From assembly GCA_944392295.1 (NCBI GenBank), contig CALXWE010000007.1, positions 17,270 to 81,269 of the forward strand: a DNA stretch of 64,000 nt. The letters are read 5' to 3'. The notes beneath the pieces are model-generated. The model was not told the DNA's origin, made no database searches, and was given only the letters and a program-made list of their open reading frames with translations. Origin of the DNA: an uncultured Alphaproteobacteria bacterium. Its GTDB lineage: Bacteria > Pseudomonadota > Alphaproteobacteria > RF32 > CAG-239. How positions within the stretch are numbered: the first letter of the stretch is position 1; each line of letters begins with the position of its first letter. The position numbers and the translations under genes were made by a program. Of the stretch, positions 27,628 through 36,047 are shown in pieces.

Positions 27628-29829
27628 CTAATATCTTATCGGCTTAATAACAATGGTAGAAAGCGGAGGCAATGTAACTTCAATTGAAAACGGTTTATAG
27701 TTCCATCCCTGAGATTGTACCTGTATCAAGCCCTCATTTTTAACACCGCTTCCCCAGTAGTTTACATCATCACTGTTAAAAATTTCTTGATAACGGCAAG
27801 CCTCATTAACACCTACTCTGAAATTATGTCTTACAACGGGCGTAAAGTTGCATATGACGATAAGATAATCATCAGGATTATGTCCTTTACGGATATAAGA
27901 GATTACGCTGTCATCGCAATCGGAATGGTCAATCCATTCAAAGCCCTTATAGTCAAAATCCTCTTCATACAAAGGCGGGTTCCCTTTATACATCAAGTTC
28001 AAATCGCGGACACAATTTTGCATACCCTTATACATCGGATATTGCAACAAGTGCCAGCGTAAACTTTCTTCGGCATTCCACTCCCAATCTTGAGCAAATT
28101 CGCAACCCATAAACAAAAGTTTTTTACCAGGATGCGTCCACATAAAACCGTAGTAGGCACGTAAGTTAGCAAATTTTTGCCATTCATCACCAGGCATTTT
28201 GCCAAGCATTGAACCTTTACCGTGTACTACCTCATCATGAGATATCGGCAGAATAAAGTTTTCATTAAAGGCATATAACAAACCAAACGTCAAAAGTCCG
28301 TGATGATATTTACGGTGTATAGGTTCATGAGATATGTAACGAAGAGTATCGTTCATCCAGCCCATATTCCATTTATAACCAAAGCCGAGACCGCCCATGG
28401 AGGTCGGACGCGAAACCATCGGCCAAGCGGTAGATTCTTCGGCGCAAGTAATTACGCCGCGATTCTCGCCATAAACGAGTTCATTCATTTTGCGCAAGAA
28501 AGCGATTGCTTCCAAGTTTTCATTTCCGCCATATTGATTAGGTATCCACTCACCGGGTTTACGCGAATAATCCAAATATAGCATAGATGCAACGGCATCA
28601 ACTCTTAAGCCGTCGATATGATATTCTTTAAGCCAATACAAAGCACTTGCGCAAAGAATATTGCAAACCTCTGTACGACCATAGTTATAAATTTTGGTAC
28701 CCCAGTCTTTATGTTCGCCTTTTCGAGGGTCGGCATGTTCGTACAAATGCGTACCGTCAAACTCAACGAGTCCGTGAGCATCTTTCGGGAAGTGAGCCGG
28801 AACCCAGTCCATAATTACGCTTATGTTAGCCTGGTGAAATTTATCAATCATATAACGAAAATCATCAGGCGTTCCGAAACGTGATGTCGGAGCAAAAAGC
28901 CCCGTTACTTGATAACCCCAAGAAGCATCTAAAGGATGTTCGCACAAAGGCAAAAACTCGACATGAGTAAAGCCCATATTGGAAACATAGGGTACCAAAT
29001 AATCGGCCAATTCGCGATAAGTTAAGAACTCTTCCCCATGTTCACCTTTTCTACGCCAAGAGCCTAAATGCACTTCATAAATAGACATAGGCCTGTCAAA
29101 ACTGTTATAAGCTTCGCGATAAGCCATCCACTGAGCATCATTCCAGTTATAGTGATTTAAGTCATAAACAATGGAAGCGGTCTTAGGTCTTTTTTCGGCA
29201 TAAAAGCCAACCGGATCAGATTTAGTTAAGATATAATCTTGCTGTGTTTTAATTTCGTATTTATAAACTTCACCCTCGCCGATTCCCGGAATAAAGATAT
29301 CCCAAATACCGCAAGTAGGATGTTTACGCATAACATCGACACGACCGTCCCAGTTATTAAAATTACCGATAACGGAAACACGTTTAGCATTAGGAGCCCA
29401 AACGGCAAAACCAACACCTTTAACGCCATTCATTTCCATAACATGAGCGCCGAGTTTTTTATAAATATCGTGATGATTTCCTTCTGAAAAAAGATACACA
29501 TCTATATCACCGATAGTAGGTTGGAAGCGATAAGTATCTTCTGCAACATATGTATTATTTTGATCATTGGTAATTTTAAAACGATATATAAAATTTTCAC
29601 CCATGCCCAAATTTATTTGATAAAAACCTCTATCATCAAGTTTGGTCATCAAGCCCAAAGAGTTATTGTTTTCATCTAACAATTCAATTTGTTTTGTACG
29701 GGGTTGATAGGCTCTTATAAACACGTTTTTAGAGCCCTTATCGCGATGAATACCGAGTACTGCAAACACATTACCGTGATCGCCGTTAATAACGGCATCC
29801 ATCTCTTCTTTAGACAATAAATTTTCCAT
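27628..29829 (-). CDS. glgB: 1,4-alpha-glucan branching enzyme
   Basis: Introduces alpha-1,6 branches into glycogen. 733 residues with the full domain set: N1 domain (about 10-110), CBM48 ([25 protein letters not shown], about 128-152), GH13 catalytic barrel and C-terminal beta domain. Catalytic motifs: [31 protein letters not shown] (nucleophile Asp near 410), CAEESTAWP (acid Glu near 463) and [12 protein letters not shown]. Start ATG preceded by GGAGGT. First gene of the glycogen operon. No glgA, glgC or glgP lies in this window, so synthesis of the linear chain must be encoded elsewhere. Confidence 0.97.
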   Translation of the reverse strand: MENLLSKEEMDAVINGDHGNVFAVLGIHRDKGSKNVFIRAYQPRTKQIELLDENNNSLGLMTKLDDRGFYQINLGMGENFIYRFKITNDQNNTYVAEDTYRFQPTIGDIDVYLFSEGNHHDIYKKLGAHVMEMNGVKGVGFAVWAPNAKRVSVIGNFNNWDGRVDVMRKHPTCGIWDIFIPGIGEGEVYKYEIKTQQDYILTKSDPVGFYAEKRPKTASIVYDLNHYNWNDAQWMAYREAYNSFDRPMSIYEVHLGSWRRKGEHGEEFLTYRELADYLVPYVSNMGFTHVEFLPLCEHPLDASWGYQVTGLFAPTSRFGTPDDFRYMIDKFHQANISVIMDWVPAHFPKDAHGLVEFDGTHLYEHADPRKGEHKDWGTKIYNYGRTEVCNILCASALYWLKEYHIDGLRVDAVASMLYLDYSRKPGEWIPNQYGGNENLEAIAFLRKMNELVYGENRGVITCAEESTAWPMVSRPTSMGGLGFGYKWNMGWMNDTLRYISHEPIHRKYHHGLLTFGLLYAFNENFILPISHDEVVHGKGSMLGKMPGDEWQKFANLRAYYGFMWTHPGKKLLFMGCEFAQDWEWNAEESLRWHLLQYPMYKGMQNCVRDLNLMYKGNPPLYEEDFDYKGFEWIDHSDCDDSVISYIRKGHNPDDYLIVICNFTPVVRHNFRVGVNEACRYQEIFNSDDVNYWGSGVKNEGLIQVQSQGWNYKPFSIEVTLPPLSTIVIKPIRY

Positions 29830-30017
29830 TTAACCTCCATTATGGTAAATCAAAATAATACAAAAAAATTTCCATTTAATTTTTACAATTATATCTATAA
29901 AGGCAACTCAATTTAAATGCAAGAGAATAACTCTGTTTTTTTCAAGAATAATTATTGACGTCTTTAAAAAACAAATATATAGTGCAAGTGTTAGTAATAA
30001 ATTATGGAGTAATTAAT

Positions 30018-30248
30018 ATGTCTAACAATGAAAATTGTATAAGAGAAGCAGCTTACTATTTATGGCAAAATGCCGGCTGCCCTTCTGGTCAAGATGAAAA
30101 ATTCTGGTCTATGGCTGTAGAACAGATTTCTTCTTGCTCAAAATCAACTGCAAAGAAATCTTGCTGCAAAAAATCTTGTGCTTCTTCAAGCTCTTCTTCC
30201 AAGAAAACAGCTTCCAAAAGCACTTCTAAAAGCAGCTCAAAAAAATAA
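30018..30248 (+). CDS. DUF2934 protein with Ser/Lys/Cys-rich tail, 76 aa
   Basis: Small soluble protein. ATG 30018 (GGAGT 9 nt upstream) is preferred over the in-frame start at 29955. Residues 5-37 (IREAAYYLWQNAGCPSGQDEKFW) match the DUF2934 pattern 'R..AY.lWe..G.p.g.d..hW'. Residues 38-76 are low-complexity Ser/Lys with a cysteine group (SCSK, SCCKKSC). Function of DUF2934 is not established. The cluster of four to five cysteines might bind metal, but no known spacing fits. Single gene, closed by a strong hairpin. Confidence 0.8.
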   Translation: MSNNENCIREAAYYLWQNAGCPSGQDEKFWSMAVEQISSCSKSTAKKSCCKKSCASSSSSSKKTASKSTSKSSSKK

Positions 30249-30269
30249 TATCAGCCAAGTGTTGATATG

Positions 30270-30301
30270 AAAAAACACTCCTAAATCAGGAGTGTTTTTT
30301 T
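30270..30301. terminator. Bidirectional rho-independent terminator
   Basis: AAAAACACTCCT / AGGAGTGTTTTT stem with flanking A/T runs, between convergent genes ending at 30248 and 30323. Confidence 0.85.
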
Positions 30302-30322
30302 GCTTTAAACCTATATCAAAAG

Positions 30323-31795
30323 CTACTGGCAGATTCTATCTTGCGAAGTAACTTCGGCAACAAAATCAAGTGTGATTTTTCCATTGGCGGGAACCTCAAT
30401 AAGCCACTCATATTGGTTAGCATTTTTTAAGCTTCCGGCAATATTTTCTTTTATGATTTTGGTGTTTTGATTAATGTTTTGCACAAAGTGGATTGTAACT
30501 GGATTAATTCCCGAATTGTTAAATGCCACTTCGGAATTATAGTTACGAACGGTCTGATTTTTATAACAACCACTGATGACTGCAGATAATTTTTTCTCAG
30601 ATACTTTATCAACAGAGGTAACTTTACCGTCAACAAAAACGTCAAAGAAATTACCTAAATCAAGTTCAATCTTTTCACCCTTAGCAATATGTGAAATATT
30701 GTTTTCACCGATGAACTGCATATTAGATTCGTTATCATTTTCATAAAAGCGAACAACACCTGCCGGCATAGGGATTCCTAAATTATCGGATTCTTCATTA
30801 TTGATAATATAAAACATTTGCGGATGTTGTTTTTCAAACGATGCTTGATAGTCGCCGCCAAAATATAATGAAGAGTAGATTCGCCCTTCTTTTTGGTATT
30901 TAACATTTTGCTTTTCAAAAAGACTTACCTGTTTAGTTTGTTTGTTTTTAATATCGGTTTTATTGGGAAGCGTATAGAGTTGATATCCGCTTATTTGCTG
31001 GGGCACACCGGCTGCAGCATCGGCTGCGGATTCGCTAACGGCAGCTTTGGCAAGCATCATATTATTAGCTCTGAAAGCAGGTACTGCGACATTGTAAACC
31101 TGATTAACATCGCCGGCAATAAGTTGAACTTTAGCATCGTTATAATCAATGCCGGAATTATTATTTATAGCAACCCATGCATTTAAGTTAAGATTATCAT
31201 TATCGACAACTTTGGCAACGTAGTTAGCCTTCCAAGATATACCGTTTGTAAGGTAAGCCAGCATCAAGTTTTGCACTCCCGAATTAACACTGAAAAGTGA
31301 GGCATTAAGCGTAGGCTTTTGGCTTAAACCTTCGGGTAACTTTTCAAAGACCAGACGCCCCGGAAAGCGGGTTTCAATACCGTAAGAAAACTGCAAAACG
31401 GTAGTTCCCGCGTTTGCACTTAATATAGTTGCGGTATCGAACATATTTTCACCGGTTGTGGGGTTTTCAACAACAGTTTTAACTTTTTTACCAACCGATT
31501 TTTCAACAATATTTTGCGTATTCAAGAGGTCGTAATTATAGTTATATTCCGTAACGTTAATACCCTGCCCGGAAATGAGCACGCTTTCAGGTTTAATTTC
31601 GGAAGCCACCCCCTCGAAAGCTACTTCATTTTGACCTGTTTGCAAATTTACTTCACGAATATCTTTAACAAGCGCCAGATTGTTATTATAGATACTCAAA
31701 TTAAGTTCTTTAGTTAAAGCCGGTTCTGCCGCCAAAGCTAAGTTTGAGGCAGAAAGCAACACAGCCGTTGCCGAAATCATTAAATTAAAGCGCAT
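30323..31795 (-). CDS. Secreted DUF4139 domain protein, 490 aa
   Basis: Exported protein of unknown molecular function. Signal peptide MRFNLMISATAVLLSASNLALA with cleavage before AEPAL. The segment LSIYNNNLALVKDIREVNL (about 32-50) and VAFEGVASEIKPESVLI are the typical N-terminal pattern of DUF4139/DUF4140 proteins; LAYLTNGISWKANYVAKV (about 178-195) and LNAWVAINNNSGIDYNDAKVQLIAGDVN (about 203-230) are the DUF4139 core. The remainder is beta-rich, ending ITLDFVAEVTSQDRICQ. In eukaryotes and some bacteria the domain is called mucoidy-inhibitor A-like, but no activity is proven. Start ATG after TAGGAGATAA. Confidence 0.85.
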   Translation of the reverse strand: MRFNLMISATAVLLSASNLALAAEPALTKELNLSIYNNNLALVKDIREVNLQTGQNEVAFEGVASEIKPESVLISGQGINVTEYNYNYDLLNTQNIVEKSVGKKVKTVVENPTTGENMFDTATILSANAGTTVLQFSYGIETRFPGRLVFEKLPEGLSQKPTLNASLFSVNSGVQNLMLAYLTNGISWKANYVAKVVDNDNLNLNAWVAINNNSGIDYNDAKVQLIAGDVNQVYNVAVPAFRANNMMLAKAAVSESAADAAAGVPQQISGYQLYTLPNKTDIKNKQTKQVSLFEKQNVKYQKEGRIYSSLYFGGDYQASFEKQHPQMFYIINNEESDNLGIPMPAGVVRFYENDNESNMQFIGENNISHIAKGEKIELDLGNFFDVFVDGKVTSVDKVSEKKLSAVISGCYKNQTVRNYNSEVAFNNSGINPVTIHFVQNINQNTKIIKENIAGSLKNANQYEWLIEVPANGKITLDFVAEVTSQDRICQ

Positions 31796-31948
31796 AGTTT
31801 ATCTCCTAAAATAAAAACTGTCTTTAGGATAAGTCATAAGCTTTACAAAAACAACAAAATAAATATGATATACAATAAATTGCAATAAATCTTTAAGGCT
31901 GCCTGTTTATGATTATATATATTATGCACAAAATAAGAGGAGGATATA

Positions 31949-32893
31949 ATGAAGTACAAAACATTAAACACCGAAAGTAAGATGCCTTTAATTGGTTTAG
32001 GCACATGGAAATCTGCTCCCGGAGAAGTTTATCAAGCTATTCGCTGGGCATTAAAATTAGGCTACAAACATTTTGATTGTGCTGCAGCTTACGGCAATCA
32101 AAAAGAGATAGGACAAGCCTTTCACGATGCCATGAAAGAAGACAATTTAAAACGCGAAGATATTTTTGTAACCTCAAAATTATGGAACGATTCGCACAAA
32201 CCCGAAGATGTATTGCCGGCACTTAACAAGACACTAAATGAGTTAGGTTTAGAGTATCTTGATTTATGGTTAATGCATTGGCCGATAGCCCAAAAGAAAG
32301 GTACGGGCGTACCGTTTAGCAATGAAGAGATGTTATCGTTAACCGAAGTTCCGCTTGAAGCCACCTGGCAAGAGATGGAAAAAGCCTATAATCAAGGTTT
32401 GGTAAAAGCTATAGGCACCTCAAACTTTGGGCCTAAAAAATTACAGCTTATTTTAGATAAAGGACAAGTAAGTCCGGCAGTAAATCAGGTTGAGTGCCAT
32501 CCGTATTTACAGCAAAACGAATTACTGGATTTTTGCAACAAAAATATGATAGCTTTAACGGCGTATTCACCTCTGGGTTCTGGCGACAGAGCCAGCCGTT
32601 TAAAACACGAAAATGAGCCCAAACCTTTAGAAGATGCCACGATTAACAAAATCGCCAACCGTCTGAATGTAAGTCCGGCGCAAGTTATTTTAGCCTGGCA
32701 GATGCAACGCGGCATAATTGTCATTCCCAAGTCGGTACATGAAAAACGTTTACAAGAAAATTTAGATTCGCTGAACGTTACCTTAGATAACGAAGATATG
32801 CAAGAAATTGCCAAGTTAGATAAAGGATACCGATTTATTGACGGTAACAACTTCAAGTACGGAGAATATACACCTGAAAACATTTTTGCTTAA
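31949..32893 (+). CDS. Aldo/keto reductase
   Basis: NADPH-dependent carbonyl reductase of the AKR superfamily. 314 residues. Catalytic tetrad visible: Asp43 and Tyr48 in HFDCAAAYGN, Lys77 in VTSKLWND, His110 in LWLMHWPIA. Cofactor part: AIGTSNFG, QVECHPYLQQNELLDFC, ALTAYSPLGSG and IPKSVHEKRLQENL near the C-terminus, all standard. The length and C-terminal loop resemble AKR1/AKR4-type aldehyde or xylose reductases; the substrate cannot be assigned. Start ATG after AAGAGGAGGATATA. Single gene. Confidence 0.93.
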   Translation: MKYKTLNTESKMPLIGLGTWKSAPGEVYQAIRWALKLGYKHFDCAAAYGNQKEIGQAFHDAMKEDNLKREDIFVTSKLWNDSHKPEDVLPALNKTLNELGLEYLDLWLMHWPIAQKKGTGVPFSNEEMLSLTEVPLEATWQEMEKAYNQGLVKAIGTSNFGPKKLQLILDKGQVSPAVNQVECHPYLQQNELLDFCNKNMIALTAYSPLGSGDRASRLKHENEPKPLEDATINKIANRLNVSPAQVILAWQMQRGIIVIPKSVHEKRLQENLDSLNVTLDNEDMQEIAKLDKGYRFIDGNNFKYGEYTPENIFA

Positions 32894-32963
32894 AAGTCAT
32901 TAAGCTATTGTTAAATTATAAATGTTACATTGTATGCATCAATAACAACTGGTGGATAATAAG

Positions 32964-33230
32964 ATGAAAGCAATAATTTATTTAATCGGTCTGATTGGGA
33001 TTGTCGTTTTGATAATGTGGTTTGGTTACGGGATAACACCTGAAAATCAGTGGAACTGGGTTAAGGGTTATACCAGCAGTACCAGCTCAGAAATTTCGCA
33101 ACAAATTGAAAACACAGAGAGCAGTGCCGGTAAGTTAAAATCACGTTTAGGAGAACGTTTTGATGAGGCCTCCGACGTATATCACGGCAAAGAAAAAGAA
33201 GACCCATTCAAATACAATCCGCAAATGTAA
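32964..33230 (+). CDS. Small single-pass membrane protein, 88 aa
   Basis: Not recognised. ATG 32964 is preferred (GGTGG 9 nt upstream) over an in-frame GTG at 32952. One N-terminal membrane segment (AIIYLIGLIGIVVLIMWFGYG, residues 3-23) is followed by a hydrophilic, mostly helical tail of about 65 residues (SEISQQIENTESSAGKLKSRLGERFDEASDVYHGK). Orientation with the tail in the periplasm is possible but unproven. Closed by a strong hairpin at 33236. Confidence 0.65.
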   Translation: MKAIIYLIGLIGIVVLIMWFGYGITPENQWNWVKGYTSSTSSEISQQIENTESSAGKLKSRLGERFDEASDVYHGKEKEDPFKYNPQM

Positions 33231-33235
33231 CAACT

Positions 33236-33266
33236 AAAAAAGCTCCGCAAAATTCGGAGCTTTTTT
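33236..33266. terminator. Bidirectional rho-independent terminator
   Basis: AAAAAAGCTCCG / CGGAGCTTTTTT perfect stem with 7-nt loop, between convergent genes ending at 33230 and 33270. Confidence 0.85.
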
Positions 33267-33269
33267 AGG

Positions 33270-33500
33270 TTAAGGTTTGGGGTTATCAACCAAATTAATT
33301 TCCACTGCTTGATTATAAAAATCCAGCAACTTTTGATATTTGCGCCAATGGGCGCTTTTACAGCCGATTTCGATGCTGTCGAGTTCATGAACGGAAATAT
33401 TAACGGATTTAGCAACATAAGCCAGATGCAGATTTCTATCTTGGCGCGATTTAGTAAGTAACCGCCCTAACCTGCGGCGGATAACAGAATTTAATTTCAT
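33270..33500 (-). CDS. Small XRE-like helix-turn-helix protein, 76 aa
   Basis: Probable DNA-binding regulator. Residues about 8-60 (LGRLLTKSRQDRNLHLAYVAK SVNISVHELDSIEIG) match the layout of the XRE/Cro HTH: helix 1 with LxxxR, 'L..VA..v.is...l..iE.G' as the helix-turn-helix and following turn; then a Trp/Tyr-rich helix (HWRKYQKLLDFYNQ). No other domain. The ATG has AAAGGAG upstream. Directly upstream lies a highly structured RNA whose GTTAGCTCC could pair with the AGGAGCTTAAC at this ribosome site, so translation may be controlled. It could also be a non-binding HTH remnant. Confidence 0.7.
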   Translation of the reverse strand: MKLNSVIRRRLGRLLTKSRQDRNLHLAYVAKSVNISVHELDSIEIGCKSAHWRKYQKLLDFYNQAVEINLVDNPKP

Positions 33501-33524
33501 AAGTTAAGCTCCTTTTTTTGTTAA

Positions 33525-33684
33525 ACAAAACCGCTTTGAAAACTTCAAAGCGGGGAGCTAACAAACTGTCAGTATACAGTCAGGCTTATTCGCCGTAAAC
33601 AAATACGCTTATTTCACCCACTCCCCTTAATAAGGAGCTAATACTGAGATGTTTGTTAGACACCATCGCCAATCGGCGACAGTG
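33525..33684 (-). ncRNA. Structured small RNA or leader upstream of the XRE-like gene
   Basis: Read on the minus strand the region starts with a 10-bp hairpin (33684-33661, two wobble pairs, GATT loop), continues with CTAACAAAC (33659-33651) that pairs perfectly with GTTTGTTAG (33566-33558), then CAGTAT (33646-33641) pairing with ATACTG (33575-33570). Between these arms are a CTCC/GGAG hairpin and a GC-GTA/TAC-GC hairpin. It ends with a perfect 10-bp terminator-like stem at 33553-33531. A good promoter ends 4 nt before the first hairpin. Size is about 155 nt. I cannot assign a known class: 6S-like closing stem is one option, a cis-acting leader of the next gene another. Confidence 0.6.
33531..33553 (-). 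terminator. Terminator-like hairpin before the XRE-like gene
   Basis: CCGCTTTGAA / TTCAAAGCGG perfect 10-bp stem with 3-nt loop, followed on the minus strand by TTTTGTTT, and ending 31 nt before the XRE-like ATG. Confidence 0.65.
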
Positions 33685-33687
33685 TTC

Positions 33688-33715
33688 ATATTAATTAAAC
33701 TTACACATTTTGCAA
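33688..33715 (-). promoter_or_regulatory. Putative promoter of the structured RNA
   Basis: Minus strand TTGCAA (33715-33710), 16 nt, TAATAT (33693-33688). The expected transcript start near 33682 coincides with the first base of the 5' hairpin. Confidence 0.55.
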
Positions 33716-33721
33716 GCTTTT

Positions 33722-33755
33722 TTAAAAGCCCGATAAAATTATTATCGGGCTCTTT
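33722..33755 (-). terminator. Rho-independent terminator of the OB-fold protein gene
   Basis: AGCCCGATAA / TTATCGGGCT stem (33727-33751) with T-residues on the minus strand 3' side, 24 nt after the stop at 33775. Confidence 0.75.
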
Positions 33756-33774
33756 AATCGCAATTTAAAAATAA

Positions 33775-34164
33775 TTATTCTTTGGTCAATCTTTCAACGT
33801 CTAATTTTCTGTGCTCAAAATCTTTATCGATTTCGCCGGTAATAACTACCGTATCACTCGGACTTACGGTTTGTCCGGCCCAAACTTTTTTACCGATTTC
33901 AACCGTCATTTCACCCGTTGCATCCTTAAAAATATACTTATCTTTTTTTACCTGCTTTTCAATGTTGCCTTTTAAGGTAACTATTGCATCATCAGGCATT
34001 CCCATAGCTTGTTTTACGGTCGAAATATCCGCCTGAGATTGTACAAATCCACCCATATCGCGATGCATCATTTTCATACAATCTTCATAATCGCACTTGG
34101 CAAATGCCGCACCAGAAGCAGCTACCGTTAAAGCCGTTGTTAAAGCTAAAAGTTTTTTGTTCAT
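33775..34164 (-). CDS. Periplasmic YgiW/BOF-family OB-fold protein, 129 aa
   Basis: Secreted one-domain protein. Signal peptide MNKKLLALTTALTVAASGAAFA with cleavage before KCDYE. The mature part matches the bacterial OB-fold (YgiW/NirD-like, DUF388) pattern: GGFVQ, then TVKQAMGMPDDAIVTLKGNI, KDKYIFKDATGEMTVEIGKKVWAG, and DTVVITGEIDKDFEHRKLDVERL. The pair of cysteines C23 and C28 in KCDYEDC just after the signal peptide is an addition. In enterics YgiW is linked to envelope stress and peroxide/cadmium tolerance; here only the family is supported. Single gene. Confidence 0.85.
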   Translation of the reverse strand: MNKKLLALTTALTVAASGAAFAKCDYEDCMKMMHRDMGGFVQSQADISTVKQAMGMPDDAIVTLKGNIEKQVKKDKYIFKDATGEMTVEIGKKVWAGQTVSPSDTVVITGEIDKDFEHRKLDVERLTKE

Positions 34165-34317
34165 TTATCTTCTCCTTATTAAAAAAGTTTGCCTTAAAAA
34201 ACATAATTGCCTTTTTGCTTTTTTGAAGATGTTACCCTTAAAGTTTTTCAGCCCCGTAGAAAAGTACCAAACTAAGCACTAAATAATTATATGTGATAAA
34301 TAAAAAAGGAGTTGAAA

Positions 34318-34857
34318 ATGTTTGAAGTAAAAATACAAGCCGCTAATTCTCCCCATGTCGGCTTATGGAACTTATTCTCGGGAATATTGCTTGTAGCATT
34401 GGGATTAATGGTTTGGTTTAACCCTATGGCCAGTCTTATGGCTTTAAGTTTATACATCGGTGTCGGTTTAATTTTAGCCGGTATCGGCTATGTTGCCGTA
34501 TCTTTAGACTTTGCCTCGGGTTGGCATATGTTTGTCGGTATAATTGATATCATTTTGGGTATTATATTTGTTGCCAACTTAGGCGTAACCGCAGCTACCT
34601 TGCCTATTTTCTTGGCTTTGTGGATTTTAGCCATCGGTGCGGCTCAACTGGTAAGCTCTTACCGTCTTAAAAAATTTATGCTTCCTTGGCAGTTAAGTAT
34701 GGTCTTAGGTCTTGCCGGCATTATATTCGGCTTTTTAATGCTCACCTACCCCGGTATCGGCGCCATTGCCATAAGCACTATTTTAGGCTTATATATCGTC
34801 TTATTCGGAGTACTGGCGATTATGGAATATATTTATTTCCGTCGTGCCGTAAAATAA
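34318..34857 (+). CDS. HdeD-family (DUF308) membrane protein
   Basis: Six-helix inner-membrane protein of 179 residues, three tandem two-helix units: WNLFSGILLVALGLMVWFNP, LYIGVGLILAGIGYVAV, WHMFVGIIDIILGIIFV, LPIFLALWILAIGAAQLV, WQLSMVLGLAGIIFGFLML and IAISTILGLYIVLFGVLAI. HdeD of E. coli is tied to acid resistance at high cell density, but the family is broad. ATG 34318 (AAGGAG 6 nt upstream) is chosen over the in-frame TTG at 34312. Divergent from the OB-fold protein gene. Confidence 0.88.
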   Translation: MFEVKIQAANSPHVGLWNLFSGILLVALGLMVWFNPMASLMALSLYIGVGLILAGIGYVAVSLDFASGWHMFVGIIDIILGIIFVANLGVTAATLPIFLALWILAIGAAQLVSSYRLKKFMLPWQLSMVLGLAGIIFGFLMLTYPGIGAIAISTILGLYIVLFGVLAIMEYIYFRRAVK

Positions 34858-34967
34858 GCTGCATGCTTAAATTTAATCAAGGGGAAAGAGTTATTTCCCC
34901 CTTTCTTTTTTTTAAAAATCAGCTATAATCGCAGGTAATGAAAAAGAACATAGCAGGGAAAAATTTT

Positions 34968-35981
34968 ATGTCATACTCATCGGCTCAAGAAGTCTTAAAC
35001 GCTCTTAAAAATGCCCCTAAAGGACAAGCTCGCCAACAAATATTGGCAGATTCTAAAAATCGTGATTTAATCAAAAGTTCGGGAGCTAACGTTACTTTGT
35101 TCTGCGGTAATGTTACAAGTGGTAAAAAGCTTGCCGAACAAATGAAAAATATTTATATCGGCCTTATCGCCCGCCTAAACTTTAAGACCTCTCAGCCCGA
35201 CGGTATCGGCGCCTTGGGAGGCTTATCCGAGCGTACGGACGGTGCTGCCTTTAACACCCTCTCCGAAGCCGAAAAACGTGCCCTTATAGCCTATAAAGAT
35301 GACGTAATATTGCAAAACGGACAAGCCGTCCTTACAACCGATATTAATATCATCCGTAAAAATAATGTTATGAGAGAAACACGTGAAGAATTAAACAACT
35401 TGGGTATTTATGATTACGACATTCCCTTTAATAAAATGCAGCTGGTTAAAATGCCCGACATTAAAGATGATAATTTTATAATCAACCGCTGGAACGGAGA
35501 AGGTATGGCTTGGGCTATTACACCCTACTGCCACCTGCTTGAGGTGCCGGAAAATCTGCTCGATTGCTTGGCGGAAAATTCTGCCGACATCAATCGTCAT
35601 GAGCACAATTCCGAAGCCGCCGGTTTTATTAAAATGCCCTTGTTTGAAGCATTAAAACATTACGGCAATCATGGAGGAGAAATCCGCCTTGAAGACGGAC
35701 GCAACGCTCAAAGCGACTACCGCTACCCGCATGAATGGTTGGCAGCTTGGTCTTTGGCATCAAATCTTTTAGGCCACGATGACAATAAGTTAATTGCCCT
35801 AAAGCAAGAGCTTCAAGCCCAAACTCCTTGGCATATAACTTTTAAACCTGCCGCCGAAAAAATGGGAAAAGATTTAAACTTTGTAGCCGAAGTGCTCAAC
35901 GTTAAACCTGAAACAATCAGCGCCATGGAAAACGTTGCCGACAATTACGCATTACTTTCAAAAGCACAAAACTTACGATAA
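34968..35981 (+). CDS. Nudix-like protein with interrupted Nudix box, 337 aa
   Basis: Soluble protein. ATG 34968 (AGGGA upstream) is preferred to ATG 34938, whose ribosome site is too close. The segment DGIGALGGLSERTDG at about residues 77-91 resembles the first half of the Nudix box (GG..e..E), and NVMRETREELNNLGI at about 133-147 is a perfect second half (REUxEExGU). About 45 residues separate the halves, where a normal box has seven, so the box is split by an insert (TLSEAEKRALIAYKDD). The two glutamates of REE that bind metal are kept. The C-terminal 190 residues are not recognised. Probably a diphosphohydrolase-like protein; substrate unknown. Confidence 0.7.
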   Translation: MSYSSAQEVLNALKNAPKGQARQQILADSKNRDLIKSSGANVTLFCGNVTSGKKLAEQMKNIYIGLIARLNFKTSQPDGIGALGGLSERTDGAAFNTLSEAEKRALIAYKDDVILQNGQAVLTTDINIIRKNNVMRETREELNNLGIYDYDIPFNKMQLVKMPDIKDDNFIINRWNGEGMAWAITPYCHLLEVPENLLDCLAENSADINRHEHNSEAAGFIKMPLFEALKHYGNHGGEIRLEDGRNAQSDYRYPHEWLAAWSLASNLLGHDDNKLIALKQELQAQTPWHITFKPAAEKMGKDLNFVAEVLNVKPETISAMENVADNYALLSKAQNLR

Positions 35982-36047
35982 AACTTTTACCTCTCCTTTA
36001 AAAAAATCTTTTGCGGCATATATAAGCAACAGATAAGGAGAAGAAAT

